64,000 bases of DNA, taken from Thereva unica (taxonomy: Eukaryota > Arthropoda > Insecta > Diptera > Therevidae). The stretch spans positions 90,715,975 to 90,779,974 of the forward strand of contig OX465285.1 in assembly GCA_949987705.1 (NCBI GenBank). Direction: 5' to 3'. This document shows positions 40,090 to 50,581 of the stretch, one piece after another. Both the position numbers and the translations under genes were made by a program. How positions within the stretch are numbered: the stretch's first letter is position 1; the number at the start of each line of letters is the position of its first letter. The notes beneath the pieces were generated by a model. It did not search any database and was not told the origin of the DNA. It worked only from the letters and a program-made list of their open reading frames with translations.

Positions 40090-42151
40090 AGGTATGTACA
40101 GACCAAGTAAAATCAGGCGAACGAACGAACGAATGTGCGTAGTGTGTACGGGTTAAAAATTGCAAACAAACAAATTTGAATCATTCGCACCGATTCGGCA
40201 CCAGTAGCAAAACTTAGCACATTTGACCGTTCGTTCGCTGCCTTCTAGCGAACGAATGTGTTATGTGTGGACGGTTCTAAAAATTCTACAAAATAGAAGT
40301 AAAGAAAGAAACAAATTTGCTCGGTGTGTACGTTATAGCAGTGAATTTCTAATACGATGAAGAGTAAAGTAGTAGCGGCAAGTGCTTGTTTTATTGTTCT
40401 GAGTGAAATTTTAAAAATGAAAAAAAGAAAAAGACGCTGGTGGATGACTGAAATTTTCAGAAACAGGGAGATGCATAGTGGATCTTGTCTGATGAAAGAT
40501 TTAGTAATGAACAACTCAGGACAATTTTCGAACTTTTGTAGAATGTCCAGCAACGATTTTGAGATATTATTAAATTTAATCAGTATTTATTTACCTGATA
40601 ATACTACTGGTACTTCTAAGCCCCACTCACTTGTTTTTTGTTCATTTCCGCCTTAGCTTCTGATTGAGGAATTTAGCTTCTCCTCCACTTTAGTCAGTAG
40701 ATCAAACGATCGTACCATTATAGTCTAAGACGTTCGTTGCTCTTAGCCGTGCCTTTAGCTGTAGGTTACAGTGCAGCAGTTTGCTCGGTTAATCTCCGGC
40801 AATCCAAAAGGACATCGCCTGTGTCCTCTGTCACAATGGGGAATTCCAGGCGTTGGGTAGACTCATTTTGCCGGTATGCTCTCGTAACTCACCTGTGGGT
40901 TCATCGACCTTGGGTAGATTCATTCTACTTCCTTTGCCACTACTGAAATAAAGGTCACTTCCAAATTCTGTTCACTTCCCTAGCTTCTTCTTTTAGTTGT
41001 TACTCAATTAAATTGAGTGGTTTAGGGTAACTGAAATATGATACGAAGAGTTTCATACTAAGGACATTAATGTATCGGCAAATACAGCATCAACGCTTCC
41101 AACGTTTGAGTGACAACACTCCGAACCTGTCCAAACACCATCGTTGGACGCTTGGCATTGGACATTCATAGTTCGAGTAGCGGCCACACAATGCGTTCTA
41201 CCATCAAACGTCCAACGTTGGAAAGTGCTCATAGCATCGTTTAGAGCCGGCTTTAGCTGAAAACTAGGATATGTAATTCTCCATAGCCTCTGGGTAAAAA
41301 CCTTCTCACCCATGGACATCGTGAACGGACTTTGGCTACGAATTTTCATATGCCCATATAATAATAAACTTAATAGCTAAAGGATTGGAGTTGCAATGCT
41401 TGCCCTTTATAGCCTCTACTCCTTCGCCTATATCGCCGCAGGCCGTATCAGAACATCAAAATTGGCAGCGTGCAGTAAATTAGGGCATGAGATAAAAATG
41501 CAGCACGCTGCAATAAAAAGTATTTCAATCGGCTGAGGCTGGTAAAATGACAAGCAAAGCAGCGTGCTGCATGCTCATATCATCTCATAAATTTGCAGTA
41601 CGCTGCATATTTGAGGTTCTGATAGGGCCTCCAGCAAACCCATCGTAGCTACAGGCCTGGAAGCAGCCGGTGCCGATCCTACATTTGCTTGAATGGAGGA
41701 CACATCTCGCGTAATAACATAGTGGAGCCAAGTTTTTAAGTTTATTTTTGCAATAAAAAGTTGTAAAATATTGTACATTTATTTTACACAGCTATCGCAC
41801 TCTGAACTAAATTTCAACACATGTGTTTGAGCTATCCATTTATGGTGGAAGATAGAGAAACTCAAACGGATTCGTTTTTTTCGGTTTGAAATTCGTCTAC
41901 ATATAACAAATTTGTTCCACAAACTCGAGCGAACGAACGATCAAATGTGCGCAAATTTTATATGAGTTCCGAATCCAACAAACAGTTCAAATTCGTTCGT
42001 TTGCTATTTGCAGTCCGTACACACTGCATGCGTTCGTTCGTTCGTTTGTTACCATGCGCTTGACTTTTGAGGGCCCGTACAAACCAAAAATATGATAAGA
42101 ACATGTGGCCACATGTTTATTCGTTTGCATTTGCTTGGTCTGTACATAGCT
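40090..42151. mobile_element. PIF/Harbinger element, 2,062 bp, TTA duplication
   Basis: The ends AGGTATGTACAGACCAAG and CTTGGTCTGTACATAGCT are inverted repeats with one mismatch. The element is flanked by TTA at 40087-40089 and 42152-42154, the 3-bp TWA duplication of PIF/Harbinger. The plus frame at 40357-40656 encodes the transposase N-terminal region: KKRKRRWWMTEIFRNRE, then FSNFCRMSSNDFEILLNLIS. The family has RR.W.....R...G....L...L...D...F.N..RMS...F..LL. The DDE catalytic part is missing or unrecognisable, so the element is probably defective. GAACGAACGAAC tracts lie near both ends in inverted orientation, and a hairpin element is nested at 41441-41629. Confidence 0.88.
41441..41629. 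repeat. Hairpin MITE nested in the Harbinger element
   Basis: GGCCGTATCAGAACATCAAA at the left is mirrored by TTTGAGGTTCTGATAGGGCC at the right. Internal GCAGCGTGC/GCACGCTGC blocks also pair, so most of the 189-bp unit folds on itself. Confidence 0.65.
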
Positions 42152-43200
42152 TTACTCTCCCTTCGTTTTACTTTTTATCCTCCCTCCCTGCCTAACTTCT
42201 CTTCATACCCGGAATTCAATATCAATTTGGCTCGTCTTTCTGTAATTCCTTCATCTCTACCTTGGGCTGATATCTATAACACTACCTGTATTGATACTAA
42301 GGTTGATCTCTTGAATTCTTTCATCCAATCCCTATTTAATCAATGTGTCCCTTTAGTTATAAGAAGACGTTGTAAAAATCCAACTTGTCCCTGGTTTTCT
42401 TATAAAAATCCACAAATTGATTGTTGAGCGTGAGTTCTTGTACAGACGCTAACACAGAACTAGGATCACGAGCTATCTCAGTAAGTACAAAAATCTTCGT
42501 AATTTAATCAATAGCAAAGTCAAATCAGCGAACGTGAGTTTTACTCCCGTAAAAAAGATCAAGCGCTGCCCCCTAAGCAACTTTGGTCCAACCCACGGTC
42601 TCTAGGCATTCATACCTCTGAGCTTAACTCATTTGATGTTAATGTAAACTCGCTCAATGCATCTTTCATTCAATCTCCTCCGAGTTTCAAACTGTCTTTC
42701 CGATTACCCTTCTTCCAACTCTCTAGGTTCTGATGGTTTTAATTTCTTTTGTGTTCACTCACTTGAAGTTCTTGGCATATTGCTTTCCATTTGGTCCAAC
42801 AGCGTTGGCCTTGATGGTATTTCTCCTCGCTAGTGTGCCTGCAGGTGTGCCTCAGGGTTCGGTTCTTGGTCCTTTGCTGTTCTCCCTCTATAAATGATCT
42901 TCCTTCTGTCATCCGTCGCTGCTATTTTCATTTATATGCTGATGATCTCCAGCTATATACCTCTTGTCGTCCTAATCAAATTGAAAATTGTGTGTCTGAA
43001 CTCAATAGCAACTTGTCTCAAATAAAAGAATGGAGTTCTAGTAATTTCCTTAAATCAAACCCAATTAAATCGCAAGTAGTTTTCCTTAGTCGTCGCTCGC
43101 TGGATGGTCTTGTCCACCTCTTCTACTTAATAAAACTGAAGACCTAAATTTAAAAGAAAACTACTCTCGACTGGATTTTTTTATCTGTATATTTTTTTAC

Positions 43201-43434
43201 TCATACTTTTTTCACTTTATCAAAAATTTCTTTTAGCTTAAACTTTTGAATTTTCCCCGAAGTTGTTTTCGGGATGTCCTCAACAACAACAACAAATTTT
43301 GGTACTTTAAAATGCGCCACTTTCCCTTTACAATACTCTTTAATTTGTGGCTGAGTTAAACTCTTAACACCATTTTTCAGTCGAATAAAGGCACAAACTT
43401 CTTCTCCTAAACGTTCATCTGGGACGCCAATTAC
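43201..43434 (-). CDS. ACSF2: ACSF2 exon 4 (C-terminal subdomain)
   Basis: The 234-nt exon encodes VIGVPDERLGEEVCAF through the A10 motif PKTTSGKIQKFKLKEIF and ends KKV-TGA at 43201. The acceptor is TTTTTAAG before 43434. The length is identical to the last exon of the paralogue. Confidence 0.93.
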   Translation of the reverse strand, partial: VIGVPDERLGEEVCAFIRLKNGVKSLTQPQIKEYCKGKVAHFKVPKFVVVVEDIPKTTSGKIQKFKLKEIFDKVKKV

Positions 43435-46231
43435 CTTAAAAATTTAAAAATAAATTAAATATTAAAAAATATCTAAAAATAAAATTCTTACATGAGTCTC
43501 CATAATATCAGGATGGGTATTCAAAAAGTCTTCGACTTCTTTAGGGAATATATTTTCACCACCTCTGATTATCATTTCTTTTAGTCTTCCAACAATTCTT
43601 CCGTATCCACTTTCTTCTAGAATGAACTGATCGCTGCAATTGAAAGAAACATTGTTTTAAATTTTGAAACGATCTTGCAATGAAAAATACCCAATTACCC
43701 AGTCTTCAGCCATCGATCATTCCCGAAAATCTCCTTAGTTTTAGCCTCATCATCATAATACTCAAGCATGTTCAGATATCCTCGAATGCACAGCTCACCT
43801 GGTTGTCCGAATGGAACAACATTCCCCTCAGCATCAATAACTTTTGCTTCTATGTGATCTTGAATGTGACCCACCGTTTCTAGGAGGCGATCTTCACCTT
43901 CCCCGATCATTGATTGGAATATTACCGCCGTTGTTTCGGTCAATCCGAATACAGTCTTCATTTGTTTCAAGCCCAATTCCTTCAAGACACTTTGAAACAG
44001 GCTAGGGGAGCACGGTGCTCCACCTGTAATAGCGATCTGAGCGGTTTTGATAGGCAGCTTAAGTTCTCTTTGCTTAGCGATCAAGTCTACGTACATAGTG
44101 GGTGTTCCATGAATGATCGTGCAATTTTCTTTCATTATAGCATTCAGTGATGCTTCGGGATTGAACCCAGAATCTGGCAGGACTAGAGTCACTCCATGGG
44201 TCAGCCCAGCCATGATTGATATAACTACCCCAAAGGCGTGGAATAGTGGAACTTGTGTACAAATTCTATGGGGTCCAGTTGTGAATTCATTTCTGTTTCC
44301 AATATGAATGCCGTTGTTTAGAAGTCCATAGTGGCTTAAGACAGTTGCTTTTGGCTTTCCAGTTGTTCCGGATGTAAACTGAATGTTACAAGGTGAATCC
44401 GGCTGGACAAGGCTCGAATTTTTACGGATTGCGTTCATTTCGTCTGCACCCGGGAGATCAAACAATTCTTTATATGTAAACGCTCCTGGCAAGTTGTCTT
44501 TGGAGTCGATTATAACTGATCTTAAAGTAGGCGTTCGACTACTCTGCAGCTTTCCTGGTTGACACTTTCCTAACTCCGGTATAACTGATTCTAGAATTTC
44601 GTAATATCGCTGAGATCTAAAAGCTTCTGGAGCAACAATCGCCTTGACCCCAACTTTATTTATACAGTACTCTACTTCAGGACCTTGAAAAACAGGATTG
44701 ATCCCCACCGAAGTTAGACCATATCTTGCTGCTGCCATCATAGTCACATACCAATGGATGTTGTTGGGTGCCCATATTCCTATAGCATCGCCTTTTTGTA
44801 GGCCTAGTTTTATGAAGGCAGCTGCCAATTTGTCGGATTTTTCTCTAATTGCTGCGAATGTATAGCGTTCATTTTCATGGCATGAAACGATGGCTTCTCT
44901 ATCTCCAAACTTTTCCACAGTTAAGTCTAGTTGTTGCCCTATGTTGCGATAGACCAATGGATCTCGACCAATATAGTGATAGTAACTTGGCCTTTGCGAT
45001 GTCGAATGTGTTGATAGCCTGGAAATAAAAGATTTGTTAAAATAAATCAGGTAGACATCCAAACAAATTTAGCTTAGAAATCACCCTTTGTACCGCGAGT
45101 TCGTCATGTCGTTCGAGTCGATGCAATGTTTACAAGTAAGTTTTTGTAGCTAGAAAAAGAAGGATTCGATCGGAAGGGGGTTGGGACGTGCTCGAGAAAC
45201 TTTACGTCGACGAACTTTACATTTTAACTCTAGGATATTTTACGAGTTTGGAAATCCTGACTGTGGAAGACTGTCCCAAAATGGAGTTCTTCTATTCGTA
45301 AACAAGCTTGTAGATAATAACTTCTGGCTCGAGGAGGAGCTTGCATCCTCCAAAGAATGGAGGCCTGTAGGTAGGTGAAGAACTGCCTCCAGTGCGACCA
45401 TTTCGGCCTACGAGCCCTGAAGAGACACTCCCAGCTTGGCTAGGTAGTGGGCTTTCTGATTCCCCTCTATGTTCCTATGACTGGGAACCCAGTCAAGAGT
45501 CACGTGGTGCTTTCTGCCCAACCTTTCTAGCTAGGCTCTTCATCGCTCCACCAACGTTTAGCGCATCATTACTGAATCCAGAGCTTTTATAGAGGCTTCA
45601 CGGTCTAGCAAAATTCCAATATTACATCCTTGTGTAGCGCTAAGTTCATTGTCTGGTAGGCCTTCAGGATTGCCAGTATTTCAGCTTGAAAGACACTAGC
45701 GTACACCGGGAAGTGCCAAGACAGTGAACTGTTAGTGGTCTCTAGATAAACCCCTGCTCCGACGCCCTATGTTAAATATTCGTACATCGAATTTACGCAG
45801 GACATCTCCGTTTCTCCAATCTCTTCTTGGGGGTAATTCGACGGAGAAGTCCTTGCTAATGGTCATTCAAGGGGGAAAGTAGTCTGTGGTTGTAGCGAAA
45901 ATACCCTAAGGTAGCAAATTCAAAATGTTACTATGTCCGTAAGGTTTTGAATTCCAGAAACAGTTTTCAAACTAGAAACAACTAAAATTATTCAATTACG
46001 GTAACAAATCCTCAAAAATCATAAATGATAGTGCACCTCAAAACAATGACTTATCAAAAATACAAGGTATCTACCATAACTACTTTATAAATATTTACTA
46101 CATTGCTCGTGTTTGTTTTAAATAAAAAAAAATAAAAATAAATTGCTTAAAAATAAAAATTACCATCGCGCTTTTGTAAACCCAGTGGCTCTGCTCAAAA
46201 GCTTCAAGCTTTTGATTCTCAAACTCATCAT
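43201..46231 (-). CDS. ACSF2: ACSF2-type mitochondrial acyl-CoA synthetase (complete, 4 exons)
   Basis: This enzyme ligates medium-chain fatty acids to CoA (fatty acid + ATP + CoA to acyl-CoA + AMP + PPi), by family in the mitochondrial matrix. Exons 46231-46164, 45018-43699, 43633-43492 and 43434-43201 join in phases 2, 2 and 0 to 587 residues; human ACSF2 has about 615. Residues 1-25 are Arg/Lys-rich without acidic residues, like a presequence. All adenylate-forming signatures are present: FTSGTTGKPK (237-246), VFGLTETTA (379-387), PGELCIRGY (429-437), WLKTGD (459-464), GRLKEMIIRGGENIFP (478-493) and PKTTSGK with the catalytic Lys571. The start is the first of two adjacent ATGs. Intron 1 (1.1 kb) holds a LINE fragment. 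A diverged tandem paralogue lies upstream at 56273-50348. A non-mitochondrial location cannot be excluded. Confidence 0.95.
43492..43633 (-). CDS. ACSF2: ACSF2 exon 3 (A8 hinge)
   Basis: The 142-nt exon begins with the last base of a split Gly codon, encodes DQFILEESGYGRIVGRLKEM and IIRGGENIFPKEVEDFLN, and ends ETH before GTAAGA. The acceptor is TTGCAG. Confidence 0.93.
43699..45018 (-). CDS. ACSF2: ACSF2 exon 2 (main adenylation domain)
   Basis: The 1,320-nt exon runs from a split Trp codon (LSTHSTSQRPSYYHY...) to ACT GG before the donor GTAATT. The acceptor is TTTATTTCCAG. It contains motifs A3 to A7. The Met often seen upstream in this frame (45062) lies in the intron and is not the start. 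Confidence 0.93.
45181..45775 (-). mobile_element. LINE RNase H / C-terminal remnant in ACSF2 intron 1
   Basis: The minus strand encodes GVGAGVYLETTNSSLSW and ASVFQAEILAI (RNase H start and catalytic Glu), then TLDWVPSHRNIEGNQKAHYL (the end with N...A). A second segment at 45181-45390 encodes FTNRRTPFWDSLPQSGFPNS, the same kind of tail as the LINE at 31160-31312. The two parts may come from different LINEs. Confidence 0.65.
46164..46231 (-). CDS. ACSF2: ACSF2 exon 1 (presequence)
   Basis: The 68-nt exon encodes MMSLRIKSLKLLSRATGFTK and AR plus two bases of a Trp codon, ending at TG before the donor GTAATT. Basic and hydroxylated residues with no Asp/Glu fit a mitochondrial targeting peptide. 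The phase fits exon 2 exactly. Confidence 0.8.
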
Positions 46232-47219
46232 ATCTGAAGTATCTCCAAAATACCTAAAGATAATCTTTTCTGTCTGCCAATTCGCAAACACGTGCCGAAA
46301 ATATTCACTAAACCAACACTAATTAAACATTAGACTGCACCTCAAACTTGAACTCATTATTTACAAAAAAAAAAACACTGATAATACTTTCGCTCTCCTA
46401 GCGCAGTTGCTAACAAATCTTAAACTAAGCCTAGACTATCGAATCTTAAGTCATATCCAAATTTAGCACTGCACACGATCCCCGATCTTCACCGATCCGT
46501 ATTTCAATGGAGACTAACCGATCGAGCAGTATTATGTGCAGGAATATCGAAGAGAGAAGCTCGATAACTTCAGCATAAGAGAATTTTGGAGCAGCTACTT
46601 CAAACAGAGAGCATGATTTGCTAGAAATGTTTGGGCTATGGCTGCAATCTGTTATCAAAGTGATCGCACGTTGGCACTGAAATAGAGAGGCAGAACCTTG
46701 GTTATCAGTAGGTAGAGTTTAAAAGAGATAAAACGAGTATGGAATAGCATGAGCCACGCACGACTTAACTAGTGACATACTACTGATACCATATGAGAAA
46801 CATTGATGCATATCCAGTTTTTGCCAGATGTTTGCTGCTGGTTTATTTTGGGAATTTTTCCCAAACATTTGATTGTTCCAAAGAAGTAGGTACAGTTTAA
46901 AGCAAAATTTTGAGCATTTGGTTTAGTTTTGGAATAATTTAAGTTAGTAGCTAGAAAATAAGGATTCTATAGCACTATGCAACTAGTGTCGAGTAGTGTC
47001 AAGTGCACCACAGCTAAAGATTTGTCTGAAGAATGGCGTAGATCTAGCGAATTCCACAACCCACTCGTTGTAAAAGTTTCTTTCTTTTAGAACTAACTTT
47101 TTAGTCAAGTTTTGTGTGAAACTTAATAAAAGCTTTTCAGTAATTTGCGGGTGAGCTTTATGTGAAATATTTCTCTATCTATAAATATGCCTCCTCATTT
47201 TAATTGTTCGCCCGCGGAC
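46232..47219. other. Upstream of ACSF2 gene; putative promoter and 5' UTR
   Basis: AT-rich sequence directly upstream of the ACSF2 start. No specific promoter element can be assigned. Short frames such as 46446-46658 are unremarkable. Confidence 0.35.
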
Positions 47220-49570
47220 CGGATTGATCACACGGCTAAGGCTCAACCGACGAAATATGGACTTTTGCTACATGGAACGTAAGGACAATGAACAGAGCAG
47301 GAGCTCTAAGATCACTACTCTTGGAATTGCTAAGGTACAAGGTAAAAATCGCAGCATTGTAAAAAAACAAGGTGGGCCAACAAAGACATAAGTGATGTTA
47401 GAGCTCATACCATCCTCTCAAGTGGGAGCACAACAGGGACACCTCAATTCAGAGCAGCTTTTGTAGTCGATAAATCTCGAAAGCCCCAAATTCTGAACTT
47501 TCAGCCAATCAGTGAGAGTTGTGCACACTGGGATTAAGACAAAATTTTGCAACATCTCCATAATCAACGCAGATGTCACAACGGAAGAAAAACCTGATGA
47601 AGAAAAGGGCAAATTTTACCAGAATCTTATGAGGATACTCAACCATAAATTCTCTAATGATATAAAAAACTTCTTCTTCTTCGACTTCTAAGGCTAAGAT
47701 CGGGAAGGAAGTTCAGTATATGAGAACAATAGACAATCACAACTTTCACGCAGCCACCAACGATAATGGTGACAGGCTTATCGATCTTGCCAGATTCCTT
47801 CCAAAAAAAGATCCATAAAATGACCTGGAATCGGATGGAACGACTTGCGACCAGGGGCCAGTTCACGCAATTCGACGTCGACTGAAAACGACACTAAGTG
47901 CATTCAAAAACCTTGCTATGGTTAACTATGGGAATTTTTGAACGTCGAAAACTTATGCTAGTGGTTATGTTGTAGTTAACCACAGAGTTTTTGAACGACA
48001 AAAGTTTACCGCAGTTAACCATAGTAAGGTTTTAGAACGCGCTTCGTGTCGTTTTCAGTCGACGTCGAATTGCGTGAACTGGCCCCTGATCGATCATGCA
48101 CTCATAGAAAAGAGATCAGCAACAAGTATATTAGATGTAAGATCCTATCCTATCCTATGCCTGCTGCGGCTCTGATCACTACATGGTGAAAGCAAGTTTA
48201 GAGCACGACTATCAGTTCACAGGTTACAAAAAACTCCAAAGGAACCAAAACTTAACATGGTCCCAGTTACAGAACAACGGTACAGAGGGTTAACACAAAC
48301 GAGAATGCTCTCGGAAAGAATGCTCAATCATATTGAAGGTACATGGACATGGTGTCTAGAAAGTGGTCGCTGAACGGACAGTAGAAGTAGGAGCAGGAAG
48401 AGTGAGAAATGATATGTTTGATGTAGATTGCAGGAAAGCTATAGCAGAGAGCAATTAAAACCTTCGCGAATACTTATCGAGACCAACAAGCCCGAAACTA
48501 GAAGCATACAGCATAAAAAAAACCATATCGCAAAAAAAACATGCAGCAAAAAGAAAATAAAAATATCTAAACGGCAAATTCAAGATATTCACGACAGCTC
48601 TCCCAAAGCAATAACATCAGGCATAAGTAAGTCAAAACAATCAGTAGTGACTTCAAGCCAAGAACAACCCAATGCAAGAATAATAATGGCGGCATTATAG
48701 CAGAGCCCGCTGTAATCCAAGCGAGATGGAAAGAATATATCAAGGTAGATATAGTGGTAGTAGAAAAATTGACCAAAATATGGATGGAGGAGTACTTACC
48801 GATCGACTGGAACGAAGCCATAATTTGCCGTATCCATAAGAAAGGGTAGAAACTACGCTGTGAGAACTATAGAGAGATCTCATTACTTTCTATAGGATAT
48901 AAAATATTCACGACTTCCAAGCCGGCTTCCGGGGAGAAAGGTCAACCACCGACCAACTCTTCACACTAAACCAACTCTTAGAAACTTCACACTAAAAGAA
49001 CTCCTAGAGGAATGTTAACGTATACCAGATCTTTGTAGACTTCAAGCAGGCATTCGATTCCATCCAGAGAAAGAAGCTACTTCAGATCCTACTCGAATTA
49101 GGTGTACCAGCTAAACTAGTACGTCTAATACAATTAATTCATCTCGACACAAATGCCCCAGTAAGAGTTCAGAACAGATGCCTTCCAAGTTAATTAAGGG
49201 CTCAAAGAGGGGGATGGACTGGCGTATATGCTATTCAACCTAGCCTTGGAAGCAGTCATCATAAAGACGTCAATTTAGCGAAAATATACGCTGGTAAATA
49301 AATCCGCTCAGGTCATCGGGGATGCCTTCGGGAAGACAGAGCAACAAAGAAGGTCTTCACTGGCATCGTCAAAGGAGAAAGACCCTTAGGTAGGCCGAGG
49401 AAAAGATGGAAGGATGTGGTTGTAGCAGATGCGGAGACATTAGTCCACACATCGAATTGGAGCACTTCGGCCAGAAATCGACAAGACTGAAGGAAAAGAT
49501 TAGAGGAGGCCAAGGCTCCAGTTGGGTTGTAGTGCCATGGAAGAAGAAGGGCTGTAAAGGTGAATCATGC
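47220..49570 (+). mobile_element. RTE-like LINE remnant (endonuclease to 3' end)
   Basis: In order across frameshifts and stops, the plus strand gives an endonuclease start (KTRWANKDISDVRAHTILSS, AFVVDKSRKPQILNFQPIS) and QIDHALIEKR. RT blocks follow: EEYLPIDWNEAIICRIHKKG, NYREISLLSIGYKIF, QIFVDFKQAFDSI and VPAKLVRLIQLIH. The last recognisable part is the C-terminal GRPRKRWKDVVVADAETL. The QGD/YADD region is deleted. The order matches the RTE architecture. The foldback element at 47852-48088 interrupts the endonuclease. Confidence 0.85.
47852..48088. repeat. Foldback/MITE with 43-bp perfect TIRs
   Basis: The first 43 bases (beginning CAGGGGCCAGTTCACGCAAT) are repeated without mismatch, inverted, at the right end (48046-48088). 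Pairing continues imperfectly through AAAACCTT.CTATGGTTAACT, so almost all 237 bp form one hairpin. It sits in the RTE LINE just before QIDHALI. CAGGGG ends suggest hAT or P-like affinity, but I cannot find an 8-bp duplication. Confidence 0.85.
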
Positions 49571-49799
49571 CAATGCTGAAAGGTGACTCCAGCCACATAG
49601 CAGATGCGCTACTTCCAAGCTTGAAAATAGCTTGGATCGCCTATAACTTTCCAAGAATTGGACAAAAGGTATCAAAGTCAAAATACCAAAAAAAATGGGA
49701 CCTAACAATATGCAACACCTGAAGAGTTATCTGTTTAGTATGGGTAAAGTATTATTCCACATTTTATTAGCTAAAAGAGGCAGCGGGCCGAGTGCTTAG

Positions 49800-50070
49800 G
49801 AGATATCTGCAGAGATTCTATTAATGTGTAAAAGGGTTCGACTCGATTAATAGGAGCTTTATATGGCAGGCTCTACAGCAAGAACCGCATATTCACCGGC
49901 ACCGTCATTTTTTCTTAAAGACCTAGACGAACATAGAGAACCTTATTAGCAGAGACCGCAAATTCTAGGAGATCCGGACGGAATTGAAAGCTGCCAGAAA
50001 AAAAACAGGGCAAATATCGCCGGAGGACAACTGCAATTAGGGTCCAAAGGAACAGAAGGGAATAAGAAGA
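49800..50070 (+). mobile_element. LINE RT fragment
   Basis: KGFDSINRSFIWQALQQEPH corresponds to FDSVNR and the following residues after RT block 3. The same segment is present in the LINE at 54100-55480. Only a short degraded piece is present. Confidence 0.5.
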
Positions 50071-50347
50071 AGAATATCAGGACAGTACAGGACATTTTAT
50101 CTACCTTTGTTCTTAAATAGTATCAAACTTAAATAAAATATATTTTTTATTAATTAATTTAAGGTACACCGAAATAATAGCTACAAAAAGTAAGCCAGTT
50201 TAGTCACTTACAAACTACTAACAGCAATAATTCTAAAATATTCTTAAACTTTCATTATTTTTATAAATTTTATCACTTTGAAGCAGATTATACTTGTTTT
50301 TAATCCTCTTTAATCTTTAATCCTCTAAAAACAATTTTTATTTTTAT

Positions 50348-50581
50348 TCAAACTCTTTCCACCTTATCAAAAATTTCTTTTAATTTAAACTTTTGTATTT
50401 CTCCGGTTGTTATTTTAGGGAAATCTTCAACAGCAATCACAAATCGGGGTACTTTAAAGTCCTGGAGTTTTCCTTTACAAAACTCCTTAATTTGTGTCTG
50501 TGTCAAGTCTGAAACTCCATTTCTGAGTGTTACAAAAGCACAGACCTCTTCTCCGAGGAATTCATCAGGAATGCCAATTAC
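50348..50581 (-). CDS. ACSF2-like: ACSF2-like exon 4
   Basis: VIGIPDEFLGEEVCAFVTLR through PKITTGEIQKFKLKEIF to ERV-TGA. The acceptor is ATTTCAG. The codon for the A10 lysine is GAA where the paralogue has AAA. AATAAA overlaps the stop and recurs within 10 bases, although this is very close for a polyadenylation signal. Confidence 0.9.
   Translation of the reverse strand, partial: VIGIPDEFLGEEVCAFVTLRNGVSDLTQTQIKEFCKGKLQDFKVPRFVIAVEDFPKITTGEIQKFKLKEIFDKVERV

Larger units (their letters stand above)
39779..43147 (+). mobile_element. Jockey-like LINE remnant split by a Harbinger element
   Basis: The first part (39779-40089) encodes the endonuclease block IIAAGDFNVDLL and ends at DHDIL. Skipping the element at 40090-42151, the frame resumes with TLPSFYFLSSLPNFSSYPEF and continues into linker sequence to GLDGISP (RT block 1). 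A deletion then removes most of the RT fingers. The frame restarts at AGVPQGSVLGPLLFSL, then YADDLQLYTSCRPNQIEN with an intact YADD, ending near 43147, only 54 bp from the stop codon of the acyl-CoA synthetase gene. The related LINE at 59857-61278 shares the same blocks. Confidence 0.85.

Noticed and set aside
41053..41349. 98-codon minus frame as a second Harbinger protein (Myb/SANT-like)
   Set aside because: It does not show the expected tryptophan-spaced motif, and the region contains inverted repeats around CCAACGTTGG-like sequence.
43914..44307. Plus-strand frames across the ACSF2 gene
   Set aside because: They are antisense shadows of exon 2, which has full motif support on the minus strand.
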